In this document: in pieces, positions 1 through 6,404 of the stretch
Position numbering within the stretch: position 1 is the stretch's first letter
Layout of the letters: every line of letters begins with the position of its first letter
Assembly: GCA_902496275.1 (NCBI GenBank)
Contig: CABVAC010000023.1
Span: forward strand, 1 to 28,609
Reading direction: 5' to 3'
Source: an uncultured Collinsella sp.
Lineage (GTDB): Bacteria; Actinomycetota; Coriobacteriia; Coriobacteriales; Coriobacteriaceae
DNA: 28,609 bases
Translations under genes and position numbers: made by a program
Notes under the pieces: model-generated
The model's input: only the letters and a program-made list of their open reading frames with translations
Database searches by the model: none
What the model was told of the DNA's origin: nothing

Positions 1-1326
1 GCGACGGTACTGATACTTGATCACGCGGGTGAGTTCCTGCTTTGCCGGCGGAACGGCCGCGATGCGCATCTCGCCGCCCGGCTCGTCCTGCTTATCCACG
101 AGCACCACGTTGTGGCCGCGCTTGGCGGCAATGTAGGCTGCCTCCATGCCCGCAGGACCAGCGCCCACAACCAGCACGTTCTTGGCCTCGGCGGCAGGCT
201 CGTAGCCGGCCTCGTCGCGCTCCACGTCCGGGTTGACGGTACAGGAGATGCGCTTGCCAAACATGATACCGTTCAGGCAGCGCAGGCAACCGATGCAGGG
301 ACGAATCTCGTCGGCGTTGCCGGCAGCGGCCTTATTGCAGAACTCGGCATCGCACAGATTGGCGCGGCCCATCATACAGATGTCGGCAGCGCCGTCCTCG
401 ATCAGCTCCTCGGCGATCCAGGCCTCGTTAATGCGGCCGACCGTGGCAACGGGAATGTTCACGTGCTTCTTAATCTCACGCGAGCAGGCGGCGTGCGAGG
501 CCTGCTGCGTACCGGCGGCGGGAATCGCGGAGCCGCGCTTGATGGTGGTGCCGCCCGACACATGAATCATGTCGACGCCGGCCTTCTCCAGGCGACGTGA
601 GACGTAAATCATGTCGTTGAGGGTCAGGCCGCCATCGGTGTACTCGTCGCCCGAGATGCGGACGTCGATGATAAAGTCCTTGCCGCAGCGCTCGCGAACC
701 TCGGCGATGACCTCGAGCAAGAAGCGCATGCGGGCGTCGAGCGAGCCGCCGTACTCGTCGGTGCGCTTGTTGTAGAGCGGAGTCAAAAAGCCGCCGAGCA
801 TGCCGTGGGCGTGTGCCGCATGGACCTCGACGCCATCGACACCGGCCTTCTGCATGCGCACGGCGGCGTCACCGAACTGATGCGTGAGCTCGTGGATCTC
901 ATCGACCGTGATGGGACGCGGTGCCTCGCGGGCGTAAGACGGGCCCACAAAGGACGGAGCGATCAGACGCGGCGTGCCCGGAATGTTAAAGGCCATATAG
1001 GCGGGGTGGAAGAGCTGCGGCATAATCTTGCAGCCATACTCGTGGACGGCCGCGGCGAGCTTTTCCCAGCCGGGGATAAACGTGTCGTCGTAGCAGCACA
1101 TGTCACCCGGCAGATAGGTATAGGTGGGCTCGACCGTCACGACCTCGGTGATGATGAGGCCCACGCCGCCCTTGGCGCGGGCACGGTAATGATCGACCAA
1201 GTCATCGGTCACATAGCCATGATCGGCCAGGTTGGTAGATACCGGCGGCATAAAGACGCGGTTCTTGACCTCGGTTGTACCGACCTTGATTGGGCTAAAG
1301 AGCATCGGATAGGCGGAGGACTCCAT
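1..1326 (-). CDS. FMN/FAD/4Fe-4S NADH:flavin oxidoreductase (old yellow enzyme, 2,4-dienoyl-CoA reductase type), 3' end cut by window
   Basis: The minus-strand frame is open from ATG at 1326 to the left edge (442 residues seen, no stop), so the C-terminus is missing. The start follows GAAAGGA seven bases upstream. The N-terminal part is an old yellow enzyme TIM barrel, with VEVHAAHAHGML and YGGSLDARMRFLLEV motifs. Next comes a Fe-S motif CIGCLRC then an 11-residue gap to Cys (CxxCxxCx11C), and then the FAD/NAD domain motif GAGPAGMEAA. This three-part order is that of 2,4-dienoyl-CoA reductase (FadH), trimethylamine dehydrogenase and the bile-acid enzymes BaiCD/BaiH. The CxxCxxC spacing is closer to trimethylamine dehydrogenase than to FadH (CxxCx3C). 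Substrate cannot be told from sequence: an enoate, enone or steroid-like electron acceptor is possible. It lies alone downstream of the kdp operon, separated by a palindromic repeat. Confidence 0.9.
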   Translation of the reverse strand, partial: MESSAYPMLFSPIKVGTTEVKNRVFMPPVSTNLADHGYVTDDLVDHYRARAKGGVGLIITEVVTVEPTYTYLPGDMCCYDDTFIPGWEKLAAAVHEYGCKIMPQLFHPAYMAFNIPGTPRLIAPSFVGPSYAREAPRPITVDEIHELTHQFGDAAVRMQKAGVDGVEVHAAHAHGMLGGFLTPLYNKRTDEYGGSLDARMRFLLEVIAEVRERCGKDFIIDVRISGDEYTDGGLTLNDMIYVSRRLEKAGVDMIHVSGGTTIKRGSAIPAAGTQQASHAACSREIKKHVNIPVATVGRINEAWIAEELIEDGAADICMMGRANLCDAEFCNKAAAGNADEIRPCIGCLRCLNGIMFGKRISCTVNPDVERDEAGYEPAAEAKNVLVVGAGPAGMEAAYIAAKRGHNVVLVDKQDEPGGEMRIAAVPPAKQELTRVIKYQYRR

Positions 1327-1442
1327 ACAGGGTTCCTTTCATTTGAGCCGCTCGGCGGCAGTTGCTAACGTACCTATCGTATCAGTATCCGCCGCATTCG
1401 CACTCGCTCGCACTCCCCCGCCTTTAATCCGATCCCCACAAA

Positions 1443-1509
1443 AGTTGCGGTGGAATACGGAGTAGATGAGACTTTTGCCAGCCAAAACAGTCCGTATTTC
1501 ACCGCAACT
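1443..1509 (-). repeat. Palindromic dispersed repeat, copy 1 (terminator-like hairpin after kdpC)
   Basis: Two 19-nt arms, AGTTGCGGTGGAATACGGA (1443-1461) and TCCGTATTTCACCGCAACT (1491-1509), are inverted with one mismatch and enclose a 29-nt loop. The loop has its own small TTTTG/CAAAA stem. The same element, with identical arms and identical loop length, recurs at 9851-9917. Read on the minus strand the hairpin is followed by TTTTG, so it could end kdpC transcription, although it sits 63 nt after the kdpC stop. Shared sequence extends beyond the arms on both sides (CCCACAAAA on the left, CTGATGGG on the right). Confidence 0.85.
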
Positions 1510-1572
1510 GATGGGCGGGGTGGACTTGAGGGCTCAGATAGTCAGTCATGCCCTCATCCGCCACTCCCTCAC

Positions 1573-2163
1573 CTACAGCGCGCCGTCCAGCATAAGGTTC
1601 ACCTTGAGCACGTTGACCGTGGGCTCGCCGAACACGCCGAGGAAACGGCCCTTGGTGCACGCGGCAATGATGTCGCGCACCTCGTCCTCACTTTTGCCCG
1701 TGGCCTTGGCAAGGCGCGGGACCTGGTACTCGGCGGCATCGGGAGAGATCTCGGGGTCGAGCCCCGAGCCGGAACACGTCACCAGGTCGACGGGCACAGC
1801 GTCCATATCGGCATCGGGGTTGGCGGCGCGGATCTTCTTCACGCGCGCGTCCACAAGCTGTCGGTACTCCTCACTCGCCGGGGACAAATTGGACGGGGCG
1901 CCGTAGGCCATGAGCCCGCCGTCCTCCCCCTCGACGATAGTCACGTTCTGAATGCGGCCCCACATGTGGTCCTCGTCCTCGAAGTTCTGACCGATCAGCT
2001 CGGAGCCCACGATCTTGTCTTCGACCTTGATGAGCGAACCGTTCGCCTGATACGGGAACGCAACCTGGGCGATGCCGGTCACGACGAGCGTATAGCCCAG
2101 GCCGCAGACAACGGTAAACAGCGCGAACACGCCCAGTGCGCGCGATGCAACACCTTTGAACAT
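1573..2163 (-). CDS. kdpC: KdpC, potassium-transporting ATPase C subunit
   Basis: Encodes 196 residues, close to the usual ~190 of KdpC. KdpC is the single-span subunit that stabilises the KdpFABC complex and assists ATP binding by KdpB. An N-terminal membrane segment (about residues 7-29) is followed by a periplasmic-type domain with the KdpC signatures CSGSGLDPEISPDAA and GEPTVNVLKVNLML. An in-frame GTG lies 12 nt upstream at 2175, but GGAGG sits on top of it and is correctly spaced for ATG 2163, so I chose the ATG. The gene begins 12 nt after the kdpB stop and is the last gene of kdpFABC. Confidence 0.96.
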   Translation of the reverse strand: MFKGVASRALGVFALFTVVCGLGYTLVVTGIAQVAFPYQANGSLIKVEDKIVGSELIGQNFEDEDHMWGRIQNVTIVEGEDGGLMAYGAPSNLSPASEEYRQLVDARVKKIRAANPDADMDAVPVDLVTCSGSGLDPEISPDAAEYQVPRLAKATGKSEDEVRDIIAACTKGRFLGVFGEPTVNVLKVNLMLDGAL

Positions 2164-2175
2164 ACAAACCTCCAC

Positions 2176-4230
2176 TTACATAATGCCGCAGAACGCGAGC
2201 AGCATGTCGATGAGCTTGATGAATACGAACGGGGCAACGATGCCGCCCAGACCCCACACGAGCAGGTTGTGGGTCAGCAGCTGTCCGGACGGGACCTCGC
2301 GATACTTAACGCCCTTCAGCGCGGCCGGGATCAGCGCGACGATAACGAGCGCGTTATAGATGATGGCCGAAAGAACCGCGGACAGCGGGCTTGCCAGACC
2401 GAGGATGTTGAGGGCGTCCAACCCGGGGTAGATCGGCGAGAACAGGGCCGGGATGATAGCGAAGTACTTCGCCATGTCGTTGGCCACCGAGAAGGTCGTG
2501 AGCGAACCGCGGGTCATGAGCAGCTGCTTGCCGATACGCACGACCTCGATGAGCTTGGTGGGGCTGGAGTCGAGGTCGACCATGTTGCCGGCCTCCTTGG
2601 CAGCCTGGGTGCCCGTGTTCATGGCCACGGCGACGTCGGCCTGGGCCAGAGCGGGCGCGTCGTTGGTGCCGTCGCCGGTCATGGCGACCAGGTGCCCCTC
2701 ACGCTGGAACTCGCGGATCTTCTCGAGCTTGCCTTCAGGGGTGGCCTCGGCCAGGAAGTCGTCAACGCCGGCCTCGGCGGCGATTGCCGCGGCGGTGAGC
2801 GGGTTGTCGCCCGTCACCATGATGGTCTTGATGCCCATCTTGCGCAGGTCGGCGAACTTCTCCTTAACGCCGGACTTGATGATGTCCTTGAGGTACACAA
2901 CGCCCAGCACGCGGCAGTTCTTGGTCACGACCAGCGGGGTGCCGCCGGCCTTGGCGATGCGTTCGACGGCCTCGTCGCACTCCTTTGAGAACACGCCGCC
3001 GGCTGCCTCCACATAGGTGCGCACGGAATCGGCAGCGCCCTTGCGGATCTCATTGCCCTCGTAGTTCACGCCGGACATACGCGTTGCCGCGGTGAACGGG
3101 ATAAACTCCATACCCTTATCCTCGAGTGTGCGGCCGCGCAGACCGAACTGCTCCTTGGCGAGGACGACGATGGAGCGGCCCTCGGGGGTCTCGTCGGCCA
3201 GCGAGGAAAGCTGGGCGGCATCGGCCAGCTCCGCGGGATCGACGCCGTCGACCGGGATGAACTCGGCGGCTTGGCGGTTACCCAGGGTGATGGTGCCGGT
3301 CTTGTCGAGCATGAGGATGTCGACGTCGCCGGCGGCCTCGATGGCGCGGCCGGACATGGCCAGCACGTTGGCCTCGTTCAGACGGCTCATGCCGGCGATG
3401 CCGATGGCGGAAAGAAGGGCGCCGATGGTAGTAGGAGCCAGGCACACGAGCAGCGCCACGAGCGTGGTCACGGCCGTGGGGTTGTCCATGTCGTTAAGAC
3501 CGACCGAGAAGCAGGAGTAACAATACAGGGCCAGCGTGACCAGGATAAAGACGATGGAGAGGGCCACCAGGAAGATCTCCAGAGCGATCTCGTTAGGGGT
3601 CTTCTTGCGCGCGGCACCCTCGACCATCGCGATCATCTTGTCCAGGAAGCTCTGGCCGGGCTCACTGGAGATCTTGACGATGATCCAGTCGGACAGCACC
3701 GTGGTACCGCCGGTAACGGCAGAGCGGTCGCCGCCGGCCTCGCGGACCACGGGGGCGGACTCGCCGGTGATGGCGGACTCGTCAACGGAAGCAGCGCCCT
3801 CGATGACGTCGCCGTCGCCGGGAATCTGCTCGCCGGCGCGTACGATCACCAGGTCGCCGCGCGCGAGCTCGGTGCCGGGAACGACGGTGAAGTGCTCCTT
3901 GTCCTCAACGGACTCGATGCGATGGGCCTCGACGTCCTTCTTGGCCGCACGCAGGGAATCGGCCTGGGCCTTACCGCGGCCCTCGGCAAGCGCCTCGGCG
4001 AAGTTCGAGAACAGGTCGGTAAGCCACAGGATGACCGCGATGGCGACCACATAGTAGGTGGGCACACCCGCGTCCTGCACACCGAAAATGGAAGCGACGG
4101 CCAGGACGGAGGTCATGACGGCGGAAAGCCACACCAGGAACATAACCGGGTTTTGAATCTGGACGCGAGGATCCAGCTTGGCAAACGAGTCGCGGACCGC
4201 GCGGCCCATCATGTCTTTTTGCATAGTCAT
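2176..4230 (-). CDS. kdpB: KdpB, potassium-transporting P-type ATPase catalytic subunit
   Basis: Encodes 684 residues, as expected for KdpB. It is the ATP-hydrolysing subunit that energises K+ uptake through KdpA. Visible P-type ATPase motifs are TGES near 155-158 (actuator domain; its Ser corresponds to the regulatory Ser162 of E. coli KdpB), DKTGTIT with the phosphorylated Asp at about 309, and GDGTNDAPAL at 519-528. Several membrane segments are present (about 34-75, 215-285 and the last 110 residues). A longer TTG start 24 nt upstream is possible, but AAGGAGGG lies directly before the ATG at 4230, which I therefore use. The gene starts 16 nt after the kdpA stop. Confidence 0.97.
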   Translation of the reverse strand: MTMQKDMMGRAVRDSFAKLDPRVQIQNPVMFLVWLSAVMTSVLAVASIFGVQDAGVPTYYVVAIAVILWLTDLFSNFAEALAEGRGKAQADSLRAAKKDVEAHRIESVEDKEHFTVVPGTELARGDLVIVRAGEQIPGDGDVIEGAASVDESAITGESAPVVREAGGDRSAVTGGTTVLSDWIIVKISSEPGQSFLDKMIAMVEGAARKKTPNEIALEIFLVALSIVFILVTLALYCYSCFSVGLNDMDNPTAVTTLVALLVCLAPTTIGALLSAIGIAGMSRLNEANVLAMSGRAIEAAGDVDILMLDKTGTITLGNRQAAEFIPVDGVDPAELADAAQLSSLADETPEGRSIVVLAKEQFGLRGRTLEDKGMEFIPFTAATRMSGVNYEGNEIRKGAADSVRTYVEAAGGVFSKECDEAVERIAKAGGTPLVVTKNCRVLGVVYLKDIIKSGVKEKFADLRKMGIKTIMVTGDNPLTAAAIAAEAGVDDFLAEATPEGKLEKIREFQREGHLVAMTGDGTNDAPALAQADVAVAMNTGTQAAKEAGNMVDLDSSPTKLIEVVRIGKQLLMTRGSLTTFSVANDMAKYFAIIPALFSPIYPGLDALNILGLASPLSAVLSAIIYNALVIVALIPAALKGVKYREVPSGQLLTHNLLVWGLGGIVAPFVFIKLIDMLLAFCGIM

Positions 4231-4246
4231 AAATCTGCGCCCTCCT

Positions 4247-6070
4247 TTACGCAATCATCTGGAAGAACTCGGCAACGGGGCCAAGCGCCAGGGCCGGGAA
4301 GAAGCTCAGGGCACCGATCAGCAGAACGATGAACACGAGCAGGAATACGAACATGCCGTTGGTGGTAGACAGGGTACCGGCGCTCTCGGCGACCTTGCCC
4401 TTCTTGGCCAGCGAGCCGGCGATAGCCAGCGTACCGATGATGGGCATGAAGCGGGCGAACAGCATCTCGAGGCCGAGCATGACGTTGATCCAGGGAATGT
4501 TGCAGTTCATGCCTGCAAACGCCGAGCCGTTGTTGCCGCCGCATGAGGTGAAGGCATACAGCGCCTCGGAGAAGCCGTGCGCGCCACCATTGTTGAGCTG
4601 GTCGGCAAGACCGGGCACCATGCAGGCGATGGCCGAGCACACCAGAATGGCAAACGGAGTTGCCAAGCACAGGACAACTGCCCAGCGCATCTCGCCCGGC
4701 TCGATCTTCTTGCCCAGGAACTCAGGCGTGCGTCCGACCATGAGGCCGGCGATGAACACTGTGAGGATGGCGAAGCCGATCATGCCGTACAGGCCGCAGC
4801 CCACGCCGCCGAAGACGACCTCGCCCAGAGCAATCTGGAGCATCTGGACAAAACCGCCCAGCGGGGTGTAGGAGTCGTGCATGGAGTTAACCGAGCCGTT
4901 GGAAGCAGCCGTCGTGAAAGCGGACCAGGTAGAAGAGGAGGCGATACCGAAACGGCTCTCCTTGCCCTCCATGTTGCCGCCGGCCTGGCCGTCGGTCATC
5001 TCGATATTGACCGCTCCGCCATCGGCCAGCTGCGGGGTGCCCGCATGCTCGTTGACGGCGATGATGCCGGTGAAGATCACCAGCAGGATGAACATGGCGG
5101 CAAAGATGGCCTTGCCCTGCTTGGTGTTCTTGACGCCGATACCGAAGGCGAAGCAACAGGCGGCCGGGATCAGTAGCAGGCTGGTCATCTCGATGATGTT
5201 GGTGAAGGCACTGGGGTTCTCATACGGATGGGCGGAGTTCACGCCGAAGAAGCCGCCGCCGTTGGTGCCGGACTGCTTGATGGCGACCTGAGGAGCCGCG
5301 GGACCCTGGGGCAGGAACTGCTCGGTGACCACGCGCGCGCCCTCGACAACCTTGCCGTCGACCTTGACCGTGTCGCCCTCAATCTGGGCGCCGTCGATGA
5401 CGCTCCAGCCGCCGTCTGCATTAGGCTGAACAGCGACGGGTTCTACGAGCTCAGCCTTCTGAGCCGGCTGGAAGTTGGAGATGACGCCACCGGCAGCCAG
5501 GCAGATGCCGAACACGAGGTTCAGCGGGATGAGCACATACAGGACGGTGCGGGTGAGGTCGACCCAGAAGGAACCCAGACCCTGCTCCTTGACCTGACGG
5601 AAGCCGCGGATCAGCGCGAACATGACCGCGATACCGGTGCCAGCGGAAACGAAGTTCTGCACAGTGAGACCCATGAACTGCACAAGGTAGGACAGGGTGG
5701 TCTCACCGGAGTAGGCCTGCCAGTTGGTGTTGGTTATGAAGGAAGCAGCCGTATTGAACGACAGGTCCCATGACACACCCGGCAGGTGCTGGGGATTGCC
5801 TGGCAAGAAGGACTGAAGCGCCTGGAGCGCCACAAGAGTCACGAGGCCGATCCCCGAAAAGACCAGCACGCTCGCCAGATAGCGCCTACACCCCATCTGT
5901 TCTGCCGCGTCGATGCGAAGCAGACGATAGACGCCACGCTCCACAGGAGCAATCACAGGCGACAGGAACGTATGCTCACCATCCATGATATGGGCCATGA
6001 ACCGACCGAGCGGAACGGCCAGGACGACGAGTACGGCAAAGTACAAGATGTACTGAATCGCAGCGTCCAT
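4247..6070 (-). CDS. kdpA: KdpA, potassium-binding channel-like subunit
   Basis: Encodes 607 residues with about ten hydrophobic spans; it is the K+-selective pore of KdpFABC. The four filter-like regions typical of KdpA are visible: TNTNWQ, SGTNGGGFFG, TTAASNGSVNSM and GGNNGSAFAG. The protein is about 50 residues longer than E. coli KdpA (557). Part of the excess appears to be an acidic loop (roughly residues 205-265, around ADGGWSVIDGAQIEGDTVK) just before the second filter. ATG 6070 follows an AGGAG that lies inside the end of kdpF, with a rather long 13-nt spacer. Three bases separate it from the kdpF stop, so translation is probably coupled. Confidence 0.96.
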   Translation of the reverse strand: MDAAIQYILYFAVLVVLAVPLGRFMAHIMDGEHTFLSPVIAPVERGVYRLLRIDAAEQMGCRRYLASVLVFSGIGLVTLVALQALQSFLPGNPQHLPGVSWDLSFNTAASFITNTNWQAYSGETTLSYLVQFMGLTVQNFVSAGTGIAVMFALIRGFRQVKEQGLGSFWVDLTRTVLYVLIPLNLVFGICLAAGGVISNFQPAQKAELVEPVAVQPNADGGWSVIDGAQIEGDTVKVDGKVVEGARVVTEQFLPQGPAAPQVAIKQSGTNGGGFFGVNSAHPYENPSAFTNIIEMTSLLLIPAACCFAFGIGVKNTKQGKAIFAAMFILLVIFTGIIAVNEHAGTPQLADGGAVNIEMTDGQAGGNMEGKESRFGIASSSTWSAFTTAASNGSVNSMHDSYTPLGGFVQMLQIALGEVVFGGVGCGLYGMIGFAILTVFIAGLMVGRTPEFLGKKIEPGEMRWAVVLCLATPFAILVCSAIACMVPGLADQLNNGGAHGFSEALYAFTSCGGNNGSAFAGMNCNIPWINVMLGLEMLFARFMPIIGTLAIAGSLAKKGKVAESAGTLSTTNGMFVFLLVFIVLLIGALSFFPALALGPVAEFFQMIA

Positions 6071-6073
6071 AGT

Positions 6074-6160
6074 TTACGAATCACTCCTCATCAGAATGTA
6101 GATGTAATAGATAAGAAGCCCAATGCAGACGACTCCGATGATGGGAATGAGGATGTCCAT
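6074..6160 (-). CDS. kdpF: KdpF, small membrane subunit of the Kdp ATPase (28 aa)
   Basis: A 28-residue ORF (ATG 6160, stop 6074) directly upstream of kdpA. It encodes one hydrophobic span, beginning MDILIPIIGVVCIGLL and ending MRSDS. Length, single membrane helix and position as first gene of the operon match KdpF, which stabilises the KdpABC complex in the membrane. An AAGGGGCGG ribosome site precedes the ATG. This gene is short enough to be missed by most length cut-offs. Confidence 0.9.
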   Translation of the reverse strand: MDILIPIIGVVCIGLLIYYIYILMRSDS

Positions 6161-6404
6161 TTACCGCCCCTTTCACACGCGGTCCGATGTCTCGGACGCC
6201 TGCCCACGCAAGCGTCTGGGGACAGTAAACGCTTCTAGGGATTAAAGAGGCGTGAGGGCCGGGGCTCACGTCCTTAAGATGCCGTAAAGATGCAGGTAGA
6301 AAGCACTATTGCAGCTGCAGTGCGCCTATACTCGACCTCGCGAGCATACAGTGGTGTCTTCACCGCGTATGCACGCATGGACAACGCTTCAGAAAGGCTA
6401 CGCT
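6161..6404. promoter_or_regulatory. Divergent kdpF / kdpD intergenic control region
   Basis: This 244-bp non-coding region separates the divergent kdpFABC and kdpDE units, so both promoters must lie here. Visible pieces: an inverted repeat AAGCGT...ACGCTT (6210-6215 / 6229-6234), an inverted repeat CGTGAG...CTCACG (6251-6256 / 6265-6270), a tandem KdpE-like box (6273-6293) and a TATACT hexamer at 6327-6332 that could be the -10 of kdpD. No good -35 precedes TATACT, as would suit an activator-dependent promoter. I could not place a convincing kdpF promoter. Confidence 0.5.
6273..6293 (-). promoter_or_regulatory. Candidate KdpE binding site (tandem direct repeat)
   Basis: On the minus strand two similar units, GCATCTTTACG and GCATCTTAAGG, follow each other with an 11-bp period. 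The arrangement TTTACG-N5-TTAAGG resembles the E. coli KdpE site (TTTATA-N5-TTTACA) in spacing and orientation towards kdpF. OmpR-family regulators such as KdpE bind tandem repeats with this period. The resemblance is partial, so this is a candidate only. Confidence 0.45.

Noticed and set aside
1450..4332. Long plus-strand open frames opposite the kdpB and kdpC genes
   Set aside because: They are antisense shadows in GC-rich DNA; their translations are low-complexity His/Asp/Gly-rich text without motifs, while the minus strand gives clear Kdp proteins.
6309..6404. N-terminal extension of KdpD from a TTG codon
   Set aside because: It lacks a ribosome site and would overlap the control region; ATG 6405 has a proper one and gives the standard KdpD N-terminus.
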